64,000 bases of DNA from Russula earlei (Eukaryota > Basidiomycota > Agaricomycetes > Russulales > Russulaceae): the NCBI GenBank assembly GCA_025769875.1, contig JAGFNK010000029.1, positions 62,001 to 126,000 on the forward strand, read 5' to 3'. The notes under the pieces were generated by a model. It had not been told where the DNA came from. It searched no databases and saw only the letters and a list, made by a program, of their open reading frames with translations. A program made the translations under genes and the position numbers. Each line of letters starts with the position of its first letter. Position 1 is the stretch's first letter. Of this stretch, positions 1 through 10,839 are shown one piece after another.

Positions 1-411
1 TCCAGTTCAAGAGTGAGGAGTGAGTTTGAAGATGAGTCGATAGACATCTAAGACAGCGTGGGCAAGAAGTAGAGTCCAAAGCAGCACCAAATACCAGAGA
101 GGTATAGTTACTGGTAGAGTCAAGCAGGCATGCAGGGAAGAAGCCAGAATGGTCACAAGGGGATGGTCCTTAAAGGAGTATCCCAGGGATAGAGAGTGCT
201 GTAAACAAATGGACAGTCTGAAGACTGTCCGCTACTTTATTGAGCGCTTATATACTACAAGAGAATGAGCATGCTCAGTCATGCTCGGTAAGCTGCTGAG
301 TAAGGAGGCTTCTCCTGATGAGTAAGAGCCTCTACTGTCCACATGTTCACTGCTTTAGTACACGTGTGAAGCACCTGATTCATTTGCTGTTAGTTAGTTT
401 AGGGCTGGTTG
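1..411 (-). repeat. L1 LTR, inverted outer copy, first segment (cut by window edge)
   Basis: This is the 3' part of an L1 LTR in reverse orientation. It begins about 24 bases inside the LTR compared with the complete reverse copy at 20001-20963. It breaks off at 411 after GGTTG, where another L1 LTR begins, and resumes at 9480. The five bases GGTTG at 407-411 recur at 9475-9479 and are the target duplication of the inserted LTR. Confidence 0.9.
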
Positions 412-966
412 TGTCATGAACCATTCTCTGGAGAGGGCCCTTGAAGGACCCTTTCTTATGAGAGGAAGCCCAGCCTCTATGGTGTCACCCTGTTCACACA
501 AGCAAAAGGGGTGAGTAGAGGTGTCCACAATATTGCGCGCGCATTGTCATGTGAGCAGTTCTTGGCACAATCGACATACAACAAGCCCCACTTAAGGGCA
601 ACCCTTCTAGCAATAAAGGACAGTATTAGGGCCTTCCTAAGGACCCTTTAGGATGACTCCAGGTGCTCTACAATAGACACTAACCTAGTATCAAAGACCC
701 TACAACGCATTATTAGACCAACTCTAATAACTATAGAACAAACTATAAGGCAATACTAAGGACCTTAATAGAAGTATTAGGGTCGACTCTAAGGACCCTA
801 ATAGAACTATATAAGGGCCTCATAAGATAACACTATTCCCTAAACCAAACTACAAGTCCTCAAATGACCAGCCCTAAACTAACTAACAGAAAATGAATCA
901 GGTGCTCGCACATGCACTAAAGCAGTGAACACATGGACAGTGAAAGCTCTTGCTCATCAAGAGAAG
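412..966 (+). repeat. L1 LTR, forward copy, first segment
   Basis: The segment starts TGTCATGAACC like all L1 LTRs and runs to the E1 insertion point. The copy resumes at 9062. Removing E1 with one copy of its AGAAG duplication restores an uninterrupted L1 LTR of normal length (about 965 bp). The GGTTG duplication shows that this LTR itself landed in an inverted L1 LTR. Confidence 0.92.
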
Positions 967-1462
967 TGTCACCAACTGGGGGCAGTGTCGCTGACAAATC
1001 AGTTCACGCATGAGACAAGCACAACGAGTCGAGCGAGACACTAAGTCTTCATGAGTTTCAGGGATCTCGGAGATGATATTGCCAAGGCAAATATGTTCCA
1101 TGGAGGAGGAGGATCGCTGAATAAGTCTTCGCGTAGAGAAGACTTATGAGTAGGGAAGATTTTGATTGAGTTGCTTGATGTCTTGCAAGCCTACAAGTCC
1201 TGAAGTTCGAAATCCAGTGATATTTCACAGGAGAACAAGCTTAGGGCTTGTTCTCTCTTACTGACAGGTTTATATAGACAGTATTGTCCTATATCAAATA
1301 GTAGACATGAAGTAGCAATGAGGCAGTCGAGACTGGAACATGCTGGAAAGTGGTGGTACATGCGAGGCCGAATGAGTCATGAGAACGTGTGGGAATTGTG
1401 AGGTCTGTCCAGGTAGGCTTGTCTGGTTGCCTGTCTGGTCCGATGGGCCGGTACTTGTGACA
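967..1462 (-). repeat. L2 LTR, 3' LTR of E1
   Basis: This 496-bp LTR pairs with 8567-9061. Read on the minus strand it has a TATA box (TATATAAA) followed about 25 nt later by a perfect hairpin, AGAACAAGC against GCTTGTTCT. That is the likely transcript start region. Confidence 0.95.
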
Positions 1463-1472
1463 TCACCCCCTT
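1463..1472 (-). promoter_or_regulatory. Polypurine tract of E1
   Basis: On the minus strand AAGGGGGTGA lies directly against the 3' LTR, the expected position of the plus-strand primer of reverse transcription. Confidence 0.75.
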
Positions 1473-1538
1473 GTTAACGTCTAAGCAACATAGGGGAGGA
1501 TGGTGGAGTGGCAGCGATGAGTGTGGAAATGGATCTGG

Positions 1539-3445
1539 TCACGAGGGACTTCGGCACATTCTGTCAGTCTTACATCGTCGGTGGGGGTTTCTGCAATGGT
1601 CGGCCATGTGTCCATGGCGATGTAAGGAGGATTATGGCTGGCCACGAAATCACGTGTGGAAACGTGAACGCGACACGACGTGACGCCTATCCTCTCCCTT
1701 GCCTCAGCTCGCTTTCATCCCTTGCCAACAGCTGCACACACACACGCATGCACCCGCGACCTCTCTTGTGCCCAACTTCAAGCCCTTTCTACCAACCACG
1801 CGTATGCCAAACGCTCACAAGACACAATTGCGTGCCAGGCTGTCCGCCACCTGACCGCATTGCAGCCCTTGCCACCGACCACGCACCAACCTCACGAGCA
1901 CGCCTACCACCTCACACCCGACGTCAAGACCCGGATGACCGCATCGCCCACCCATCGCCATACGCGCACGCACCCCATGCTCCGGCACACGCGACGCGTT
2001 TCCGTGTCGAGCCTTTCACGATCGCCTAGACTGCCTCGCCCGGTCTCGATTGCCTTTCAAGACTCTACTTCCTTTCATCATCTCATTTCTTTTCATTACA
2101 TGCCCCCTCTTACTACTCCCCTTCTTGTATATAAAACACCTAGCTACCTTGTAGTAAAAAAAAAGGAGAAGTCCAGTGGAATCAGAATCTTTTCCCCCTC
2201 ATCTGTCCACCTCTGCCTGAACCAGAACGACTGCGCGCGACCACTTGCTCCTCCTCTCCCCCCCTCCTCTACTCTTTCTGCTTGGACCAGTCAGCCTTAC
2301 GATCTCACTCGCACGTCACCGGACGCGCTACAGCGATTGCAAAGAATGCAGATGGCTAGTTTGGGACATTTGAATGTGTCATGCCCTACATCGTGGCACC
2401 AAGTGCATTTGTCAGAGAGTCGAGGGGAGAATTGATACCATGGGTCTAGGAGGGCTTGTTTGGCATCTTGGTGTTCTTGTTCAGAAAGCTGGGGCATGGT
2501 CCCAAACAGGACCCATGGTTCGAGGCGAGCTTTGGCGTTAGCTTTGGCCAGTTTAACTTCTGAGTCTCTTACTTCCCAAATCATGTTGTGGTATCTTTCA
2601 CAAGCAGTGACGAGAGAGTTTGCCATCTGTCATGTCTTTTTTATAGCAAATCGATAGTGGCGCACCTCAGCTTCTAGGGATAGGTCTTGTTCGAACCTGA
2701 GTGCCTCGTCTATGGCTGTGGTGTGTCTGAGGCCCTCTTTGAATAAGAAGGCATCTTTTTGTGTAAGAAGAGGGCGAGGGTAAGGGTCAGCTTGAGCTCG
2801 AATGGGGATACGGTGAGTGGGACACCCAGGACCATAGGTAGCTAGTAGAGAGGGGAAGCCATGTGTAAGATCAGGAAGGACAAAGCGAGGGGGCAGTGTG
2901 TCGTCTTTGTTGCCTGGGTCTGGGATTAGTAAATCTAGCCCGAGATCTCCTTCTTCCCATCCTTCTCCAAGTTCTTCCAACTCTGAGAGTTGGACATGGT
3001 TGGCAGGTGGCTCATAGACGGGAGGTGGTGTCCTTTTGAGGTTTATTGGGGTGAAGTTTTCATTGAGTAGGACGACGTTCTCGACTTGCTCAATGATGGG
3101 AGTAGTGGTGCGTGGAGGGATTGGAATGGGGTCAGGTGAAGGGGAGCGAACATGATAGGAAGGGCTGTGGGTTCTGATGGGTGAGTTGGTTCCTTGCATG
3201 GGGGATCAATTGCCGAAGGCACATAGTATAGTAGTGAGGGAGTCATCTTCCCATAGTTTGTGTGCTTGTACGATCATTGCAGTGTGTTGTGCGGTGCGTC
3301 AAATGAGTATTCTGGTATTGATAGTTGCTGCTGTCGAGGGGGATGGTTCTCTAGACAGTGGCAAGTGGATAAGCATAGGAGAGTAAGGGGGAGTAGGTAC
3401 GAGGGTAGCGGTGGAAGTGATGGGGGAGTTCTGTGTGGAAGTCAT
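1539..3445 (-). pseudogene. Extra ORF after pol in E1, with two CCHC zinc knuckles
   Basis: A reading frame begins at an ATG (3445) just after the pol stop. It stays in one frame to 2333 except for TGA codons where CGA would fit. It resumes at 1620 once the solo L9 LTR (1621-2332) and one GCGA duplication are removed, and reaches a TGA at 1539-1541. The N-terminal half is rich in Pro, Ser and Thr and is followed by an acidic stretch. The C-terminus has two zinc knuckles of CX2CX4HX4C form: CTWCHDVGHDTFKC, then CILCNRHGHMADHC, the second completed only across the LTR insertion. It lies in the env position but shows no signal peptide or membrane span. It resembles a second nucleocapsid or nucleic-acid-binding protein. 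I do not recognise the family. Confidence 0.7.
1621..2332 (+). repeat. Solo L9 LTR in the extra ORF of E1
   Basis: The 712-bp sequence starts TGTAAGG and ends GCTACA, flanked by the 4-bp duplication GCGA (1617-1620 and 2333-2336). It contains a TATA box (TATATAAAA near 2129). A second copy in reverse lies at 38257-38777 with its own 4-bp duplication. Removing this insertion rejoins the zinc-knuckle frame of E1, which independently supports the boundaries. Confidence 0.85.
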
Positions 3446-3505
3446 GTTGTAGTATCTGGGGATGGAGCGGTGGGGGTAGTCGTCTGTAGGTGGTGTCTTT
3501 TATAC

Positions 3506-4800
3506 TCAGGGTTGTCCAGCCGAAGTGGAATAGTATTCCTTTAGAAGTTCTGGGGCGTTAAGGTTGTGGTGGTTGACCCATGAGTCATCTGATGCAGGGT
3601 ATCCCTTCCAATGCACAAGGTATTGGAGTTTACAGTGTTCGTCCAAACCTTCTAGCGTCTAGGATTGCTTCAATTTCATATTCCTCCTCATTTTCGATGG
3701 TTGGTGGAGGTCGTGTAAATGGTGTGCCGTATTCCTCCGTCTCCTTATAAGGGAGAAGTAGGTTGACGTGGAAGACATCATGTATCTTCATTGATGGCGG
3801 AAGTTGTAGTTGATATGCGACTTTGGAAATTCTTTTTGTGATAGGAAATGGGCCGTATCTTTTGGGCATTAGCTTGTGTGTTCCTCGTGTTTTGAGGTTC
3901 TTCGCTTCTAGCCATACGAGGGTTCCTTCTTCCATTTCTTTGATGTCAGGTTTTAGGGGTTGTTGTTTGCGTTCTAGAAGTTGTTGAGCGTCTTGTCTGG
4001 CTTCTTCTAGTTGTTTTAGGCGATTGGTGGATGAAGGTACATTGTTGTCTTCTAGATTGATGTTGATCTGGGGTTTGAACCCCATGAGGAGTTCATGTGG
4101 TGATCTCCGTGATGTTTCATGTTTCCATGAGTTATGCGCGTATTCTGCCAAAGGAAGCATTTTCGCCCAGGAGTGAGGATGAGTCGTGGTCCAGGGTCTT
4201 AGGTATTGTTCTAGCCAAGCATTCATCTGTTCTGTTTGTCCATCTGTTTGGGGGTGGAATGCGGTGGACATGTTTTGTTTGATGCCTAGATTTTTACATA
4301 TGGCTTTGGAAAAGTTTGATGTAAATCGAGGGTCTCTGTCGGAGATGATTCTTTTGGGAATGCCAAACCAGGGCATGAGGTGTTTCAGATACTCGTGTGC
4401 GACACCTGTTCCGTCGATCGTTTTGTTGCATGGGATGAATTTTGTTGCTTTGGAGCATCCTTGGTCAACTATGGTAAGGACGCTGTCAAATCCTTTCTGA
4501 TTTGGGCAGGTCAGTAATAAGGTCCATTGATACGTATTGAAAGGGGCCCTGTTCAATGTGTGTGTTGAGTGGAAAGGTTGTGGCTTTCTTTCTGGGTATA
4601 TTGGTCTTGGACTCTTGGCATTTGGCGCAACCCTTAACGTATTGTTCTACGAATTGTTGTAGTCTAGGTCCTTCATAGTGTTGTTTGACTAAGTCCCAGG
4701 TGTTAGCTATTCCTGGGTGTCCTGCAAAAGGGGTGTCATGAAATAGTCTCAAAATTTCTCGTCGTTTGTCGGGTTTGTCTGGTAGGTAGGTTTTTCATGT
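3506..4800 (-). pseudogene. E1 pol: integrase and chromodomain
   Basis: This is the integrase part of pol. The HHCC zinc-binding region lies around 4660-4740 (RLFHDTPFAGHPG, then CAKCQ). The catalytic core includes SMDLITDLP, the second Asp in ISDRDPRF, and Glu in QTDGQTEQ. A C-terminal chromodomain (LQYLVHWKGYPASDDSW) follows, displaced by one frameshift near 3640. The frame ends at a TGA at 3506-3508. A further TGA near 4797 and a frame change near 4490 break the gene. The chromodomain places E1 among chromoviruses, whose integrases are thought to be guided to modified histones. Confidence 0.88.
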
Positions 4801-6407
4801 GAGGATTTTGGGTGGTAGTAATGTGGTTTTTTGTTCTTCTACCCCTTTTTTAAGGTCTTTGCGACGAGAAAGTGTGTCGGCGATTGTGTGTGTGTGTCCT
4901 GGGACGTGTTCCATGGTGATGTTGAAATCTTGCATGTATTGCATCCATCTGGCTTGTCGTCCCATTAATTTTTGTGGTTCTTTGAAGTAGGTGAGATTTT
5001 TGTGGTCTGTCCTTATTCTAACTGGTTTATTGGCTCCTAGGAAGAATGGTCATCCGCTTTTTAATCCGAATATTACTGCTGCCAGTTCTTTGTCATGTGC
5101 ATCATAGTTCCTTTCTGCATCCAATAGTGTTCTAGAATAGTATGCGATAGGGTGCAAACCGTCTTCATGCTCTTGGGACATGACTGCTCCGATGGCGAAT
5201 CCTGATGCATCGGTGTCTAGAATGAATTGTTTTGTCCATTCTGGGTGCGAAGCACTGGGTAGGATATGCAAGTTTCTTTTAGGATTTGGAAGGCCTGATC
5301 TTCCTTTGTCGTCCATTCCCATTGTTTATTTTTCTTTGTCAGGTCGTTTAGTGGTCTAGCTTTTATGGAGAAGTTAGGTATGAAATTTCGATAAAAGTTG
5401 CAAAATCCTAAGAAACTTCTGACTTCTTTCAGTGATGATGGAGTTGGCCAGTCTTTGATTCCTTTGACTTTAATGGGGTCCATAGTTATTTTTCCTTCTC
5501 CTATGATCACTCCAAGGTATTCCACCTTTCTTTTGTGGAATTGACACTTTTCTGGCTTGAGATAGAGATTGTGCTGCTTCAATTTGGATAGTATGTGGTT
5601 GACTTTGGATGCGTGTTCTATTTCATCATTCTTCGTGGCAATGATGATGTCGTCCATATAGATTTTCAGCCATCCTTGTGCAAGCTCTTCTTGAAAGATG
5701 TTGTCCATCATAGTTTGAAAGGTAGCTGGGGAATTTGTTAGTCCGAAGAACATTACTGTAGGTTCAAACAGCCCATCGCTGGTCTTGAAGGCCGCCTTCC
5801 ACTCGTCTCCTTCTTTGATTCGGATGTTATTGTAGCCCCATCTAACGTCGAATTTGGTGAAAAGTTCCTTTCCTGCCAAGGCATGGATGAGTTCTGGGAT
5901 CAAGGGTAGTGGATATACATTGGGTATCGTCCACTTGTTCAAATTCCTATAGTCTTGTACTGGTTGAAATTTACCATCTTTTTTCTTTATAAGAAAGAAT
6001 CCACTAGTGTATGGTGAGTTGGATCTCCTTATTTGTTTGAGTCATAAATTTTGTTCGAGGAATTTCCCTTGTTCCTCCTTCTCTTTAGGTGAAAGGGGGT
6101 ACACTCTGCAGTTAATCATTGTTGGGGTGTCTGGTTTTAGGTCGATGGCGTGATCCCATTTTCTTGGTCCAGGGAACCTTTCTGACTCTTGTTCCATGAA
6201 TACTTGTCCATATCGGTGGTATTGATGGGGAACTATTTCTTGCCAGGTTTTAGGTTTGTCCTGCATCTGTGATTCCGCTAATTGCTGTGCTATGGTGGTT
6301 TTGTGTATTTGGGTTTGTAGCCATAGTTCATCTCCTTCCTCCCAGTCCATCAGTGCATTGATCCATGCTGGAGTTTCTTGGTCTCCTTTGAGGGTGACTC
6401 TTCCCAT
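4800..6407 (-). pseudogene. E1 pol: reverse transcriptase and RNase H
   Basis: The reverse transcriptase has the catalytic YMDD motif (IYMDDIII near 5660) and an upstream finger/palm region (PLPLIPELIHALAGKELFTKFD). RNase H follows (FILDTDASGFAIGAVMSQ near 5190). Breaks include a TGA near 6036 and another near 5053, each in place of an expected Arg, and a frame change near 5300. The ORF pieces overlap in the order expected for one polyprotein. Confidence 0.9.
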
Positions 6408-6847
6408 AATGGTTCCTTTAGACCAATTTATTCTAGGGTCGGTCGACTCTAGGAACGGGTATCCTAGGATGATATCATCCTGTCCTATGTCTGCAACCAG
6501 AAATTGGTGTGTGTGTTTTTGCTTTAACAGTTTCAGCTTGAGTTGGATGGCTTGGGTGATTTTTCCTAAGGGATTAGGTGTTCCGTTGACATTTTTGACA
6601 TGTTCTGGTTGGGATTAATTTTTGGGTTTGTAGGTGTAGTTCTTTCGTCAATCTGGGTGATATGAAGCACTCTGTAGCCCCACTGTCTATTAGGGCTTTC
6701 TTTTCGGCTTTGTTCGATCCAATGTAAATAGTAGTCATCACTGATATTGACTTTCTTTGAGACTTGTACATGGAGTCGATACCTAAAGCTTGAGCAATCA
6801 CCGTTATGCTCAAGCATCCAAAAAATCCTGTCCTTTGTCCTTGTCAT
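6408..6847 (-). pseudogene. E1 pol: retropepsin-like protease
   Basis: The aspartic protease signature ALIDSGATECFI is seen around 6670-6700, preceded by a short strand-rich segment as in other Ty3 proteases. It is joined to the reverse transcriptase region through a decayed linker with frame changes near 6570-6620. Confidence 0.8.
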
Positions 6848-8483
6848 CTCCTGTTAGGGCTCTAATAAAAGCCTCCCTTTCCTCTACTGAAAGCGCCTTT
6901 GCTGCCTTTGCAAGTTTGTCTGTTGCGCTTTCTTCGATTATCTCCATGATGGGGGATTCGGACGTAGTGGAGGTTGTGTCGGTAGTGTGCGCGCGAGTCA
7001 TCTCATGTTTCAGGTTTTGTGGGGCAGTCGCAAGCCAGATGTCCTCAGGGAGAACAGTGAAAGCACCTTCCTTCTTCTCGATGTTTTTGTTTCTCGGCTT
7101 CGGTTACCTGCTTTGCGAGCAGCACCTGCACTAGTGTCCATTGCATTTGGGTCGCATGGTGGGAGGCGTGCATGTGGCGCAGTAGCATTGTTGGTGGTGT
7201 TGCCACACATGCCCCAATTCGAAAGGTGGGCCCAAGGGCGGTTGGTGTTTGAGTTGGTGTTTCTGTTGTGAGTGTTAGCATGGTCAGTTAGAACCGCTCA
7301 TCGGCGCATCCAGACACAATGTTGTTTTTGTGCCCCGCTGATCCAATCGTTGAAGGAAGTTGGGTCTTCAAAATTGATGCACGCTTCGACCAGTGGCTTA
7401 GGGAGACCGCATGCGAACAATTGCATGATGGTCGGGTCGTTCGTGAAGAGTCCTGCGCATTTTGCGAGGACCTGGAAGGCTGAAATGTAGCCATCTAGGT
7501 TGTTATCTTTCATCTTCAACTCTCGGAGTTGATCTTGTGCACGCTTGCGTTCCGCGTAGTCGACGAATGCATGTTTGAATTTCTGTTGCATGGCTTGCCA
7601 GGCATTGAGGCCAAAGGGGAGTTCTTCAGGGTCGTCAATGATTTCCTGTAGCCACTCGTCCATGGCTTTGACCCATCCTTTGACATCAGGCCCTTCGAGA
7701 AGCAATAGAAAGTATGCTGCATTTCTTGATGGGGTCATGCGCGATTTTACTGTCGTGGTTTAGGGTCATGAACCTGTGGAAAGCTGTTAAGGAAATGTGG
7801 GTGCAGGCCCTATTGCCGTTAAAGGCTTTCGGGGGAATGCCTTCAAGTTTTCCATTGTTGGAGGAGTGTACGTCGTGGCCATAAATGGTGTGCATGTCGT
7901 GGTCGTCAGGATCGGGGCTCGGAGGTCGTCTTCCACATCCTCCAAAGCCTTGAAATTGGCTGGGTTGGGGGAAGGCTCATGTCGTGCCAGATGACACGAG
8001 TTGCTGTGGAATGGGTGCGGCCAATTCATTGTCGGTGATGCGGACTTGAGTCATAGTGAGGGGTTCTTGTTCCATTGCCTCTACCGGTGCTGGAGTCGTT
8101 GCTCGAGAAGAGTGTGGCACCGGTGTTCCTGAGGCGACCAATGCCTCCATGTCTAGTCCTGGAAGATGGTCAAAGATTAGTTCGAAAATCAGGTGCGCGA
8201 CGCGCATGGCTGTGAAGTAGTCTTTGCGTCGTTCGATTTTGAACCACACTCCATAGAGTGTTGTGAGGGCTACTTTTGCTTGTTTATAGGGTGCAAAGAA
8301 CCCGGTCCAGGGAGTGGAATCTGTTCCAAGTTGTAGGAATAAAGTGTTCTTTCTGAATTGCTCTGGAACTAGAGCAATGTCAGCATCCAGGGCTATCTTA
8401 AATGGAAGTCTGAGCTTTGCCAATCCTTGTTCAGAAGGCTTTCCTTGGCCTTTGTATCTCCAGTCTCTGGCCATTGAGGTCAT
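6848..8483 (-). pseudogene. E1 gag (capsid and nucleocapsid), frameshifted
   Basis: An N-terminal part is read at 8483-7977. The capsid core is at 7895-7298: GIPPKAFNG, then FLLLLEGPDVKGWV after a frameshift near 7735, the usual retrotransposon gag fold region. A zinc knuckle near 7030-7075 (CFHCSP then GHLACDC) contains a TGA between its Cys pair and His. A Ser/Thr/acidic linker (7001-6810) leads into pol. The first ATG is 12 codons upstream of a basic stretch and 60-90 bases inside the 5' LTR junction. Confidence 0.8.
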
Positions 8484-8550
8484 GGTTGGGATAAAATTCG
8501 ATGTATTTGAGGTGGATGTGTGTGTACACGTTTGGGGTCAAGGGTTCAGG

Positions 8551-8564
8551 GCTAAGCTTGTTCT
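8551..8564 (-). promoter_or_regulatory. Putative self-priming primer-binding site of E1
   Basis: Thirteen bases just inside the 5' LTR (AGAACAAGCTTAG on the minus strand, 2 bases from the LTR end) are complementary to CTAAGCTTGTTCT in the R region of the same LTR (8831-8843 on the plus strand). No match to a tRNA 3' end (TGG start) is visible. This is the arrangement known for Tf1/sushi elements, where the 5' end of the transcript primes reverse transcription. Confidence 0.6.
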
Positions 8565-8566
8565 AA

Positions 8567-9061
8567 TGTCACCGACTGGGGGCGTTGTTGCTGACAAATC
8601 GGTTTACGCACAAGACGAGCGCAACGAGTCGAGCGAGACACTAAGTCTTTGCGAGTTTCAGGGATCTCGGAGACGATATTGCCAAGGCAAATATGTTCCA
8701 TGGAGGAGGAGGATCACGAATAAGTCTTCGCGTAGAGAAGACTTATGAGTAGGGAAGATTTCGATTGAGTTGCTTGATGTCTTGCAAGCCTACAAGTCCT
8801 GAAGTTCGAAATCCAGTGATATTTCACAGGAGAACAAGCTTAGGGCTTGTTCTCTCTTACTGACAGGTTTATATAGACAGTCTTGTCCTATATCAAATAG
8901 TAGACATGAAGTAGCAACGAGGCGGTCGAGACTGGAACACGCTGGAAAGTGGTGGTACATGCGAGGCCGAATGAGTCATGAGAATGCGCGGGAATTGTGA
9001 GGTCTGTCCGGGTAGGCTTGTCCGGTTGCCTGTCTGGTCCAATGGGCCGGTACTTGTGACA
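8567..9061 (-). repeat. L2 LTR, 5' LTR of E1
   Basis: This 495-bp LTR pairs with 967-1462. The minus-strand TATA is at 8866-8876. The cap-proximal hairpin (stem AGAACAAGC/GCTTGTTCT) is at 8831-8853. Confidence 0.95.
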
Positions 9062-9474
9062 AGAAGCCTTCTTACTCAGCAGCTTACTGAGCATGACTGA
9101 GCATGCTCAGTAAGCGCACTCCGACTTCTTACTCATCACTCTATTGTGCTTGATAACAAGGTTATGACTTGTTCCCTATTTAGTAGTTCTCTTGTAGTAT
9201 ATAAGCGTTCAATAAAGTAGTGGACAGTCCTCAGACTGTCCATTTGTTTACGGCACTCTCTATCCCTGGGATACTCCTTTAAGGACCGTCCCCTAGTGAC
9301 CATTCTGGCCTCTTCCCTGCATACCTGCTCGACTCTTCCAGTAACTATACCTCTCTGGTATTTGTTACTGCTTTGGACTCTACTTCTTGCCCACACTGTC
9401 TTGGACGTCTATCGACTTGTCTTCAAGCTTGCCCCTCGCTCTTGAACTGGATAGTTCAACAGTGAGTCCTGACA
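9062..9474 (+). repeat. L1 LTR, forward copy, second segment
   Basis: This continues 412-966 after the E1 insertion. It starts with the AGAAG duplication and ends GTCCTGACA. It contains the L1 TATA, the hairpin GGACAGTC/GACTGTCC and the hydrophobic open frame described in the findings. Confidence 0.92.
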
Positions 9475-9479
9475 GGTTG

Positions 9480-9932
9480 TTTGAGGACTTGTAGTTTGGT
9501 TCAAGGAATAGAGTTGCCTATAAGGCCCCTTATATAGTTCTAATAGGGTCTTTAAAGTCAACCCTAATACTTCTATTAAGGTCCTTAGTGTTGCTTTATA
9601 GTTTGTTCAATAGTTATTAGAGTTAGTCTAATAACATGTTGTAGGGTCTTTAGTATTGTGTTAGTGCCTATTGTGGAGCACTTAGAGTCATCTAGAAGGG
9701 TCCTTAGGGAGGCTATAATACTGTCCTTTATTGCTAAAAGGCTTGCCATTAAGTGGGGCTTGCTGTATTTCCATTGTGCCAAGAATTGCTCCCACAACAA
9801 TGCACACGTGATATTGTGGACACCTCTACTCACCCCTTTTGTCCATGTGAACAGGGTGACACCATAGAGGCTGGGTTTCCCTTCATAAGGAAGGGTCCTT
9901 CAAGGGCCCTCTCTGGGAAATGGTTCATGACA
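9480..9932 (-). repeat. L1 LTR, inverted outer copy, second segment
   Basis: This resumes the reverse L1 LTR interrupted at 411, after the GGTTG duplication (9475-9479), and ends with the inverted LTR start GGTTCATGACA. It abuts the inside of an L4 LTR, so the outer L1 element landed in an L4 LTR whose other half lies left of the window. Confidence 0.88.
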
Positions 9933-10405
9933 GAGTCAGACAATGACTCAGTCCATAGACAGAGTTGATCTTCTGGTTTCACAGAAGAGGAGGATGATGA
10001 TAGAGAAGCAGAGAAGGAAGGGGAACACAAAGGTTCCTTGTGATGAGCTCAGGTCAAACAGAGTGTAAGCCAGCACAACACAAGTTGTGTTTGAGAGACA
10101 GTTTACAGGGCAAAAAGGGATGTGACAAGAAATGGTACAAAGCTAAGCTTTGGGCATTCCCCAGCTTCTACAGGCACTTAAATACTGTATGTAGCGAGGC
10201 TGTACAGTACTATATGCAGAACAATAGATAAAAGGTGAGCCAATAGCAAAAGGAGATCAATGACAAGGTGAAACACAAGGAGGTAAAGTGACAGCTGTCA
10301 ATCACAATCAAGGGATGAAACAGTAACCAAAGGGACAAGGGTGACAGAAGAGAACAACAAAAGAAACAGGTTAGTGACGAACCAATAAGGGGATAAGTCA
10401 TGACA
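9933..10405 (-). repeat. L4 LTR fragment (truncated by L1 insertion)
   Basis: Closely similar to 11870-12335 and, in reverse, to 63156-63714. About 100 bases at the left are missing because the inverted L1 LTR interrupts it. It ends GTCATGACA. Confidence 0.8.
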
Positions 10406-10839
10406 TGCATGCACTTCAAAATAGTCCCCTCTCATGCACTACCACTGCTCCACATCTTTTACATGCATCTGTGACTCTGCACTGCATCAACAGCCCACTG
10501 GCCTGTCATGCCCACTCATGCATTTCCATCACCTGGGTACCTTATCTTCACCAGCAACATTCCAAGGATGGAGAGTCCATTGGTGTAATAATCTTGAAGA
10601 ATTCACCTACTGGAACCACAGACCAGTTGACTTTTCCTCAGCACAAGAGGAAGCAGAACAGGCAGAAGTCACTCAGAGTCTAGAATCCACAGTAGAAACC
10701 ACTTCAAAACTCCTATCCCAAGTCACTAGGGCTTTAACCCCTTCAAGAAGGAACACACCAACCCCATGACCATCTCATGTACTCAGAGGATTCAACTCCC
10801 CAGAACCCAGACACCTCCTGACTCCTCAAACAGTAGGAC

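Larger units (their letters stand above)
967..9061 (-). mobile_element. E1: complete chromodomain Ty3/gypsy retrotransposon (decayed)
   Basis: E1 is a full-length element on the minus strand, bounded by two LTRs of about 495 bp (TGTCACC...TGTGACA) and flanked by the exact 5-bp duplication AGAAG (962-966 and 9062-9066). On the minus strand the order is 5' LTR, gag, protease, reverse transcriptase, RNase H, integrase, chromodomain, extra ORF, polypurine tract, 3' LTR. All ORFs carry stops or frameshifts, so it is defective. A solo L9 LTR (1621-2332) interrupts the extra ORF. By eye the two LTRs are about 95 percent identical, and most differences are CG to TG or CA. Confidence 0.96.

Noticed and set aside
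1508..2435. Long plus-strand frames at 1508-2029 and 1680-2435
   Set aside because: They lie within or across the solo L9 LTR, have no domain, and cross its boundary.
1539..3445. Reading the post-pol frame of E1 as an envelope gene
   Set aside because: No signal peptide, no membrane anchor, no Cys pattern of env proteins. Zinc knuckles point to nucleic-acid binding.
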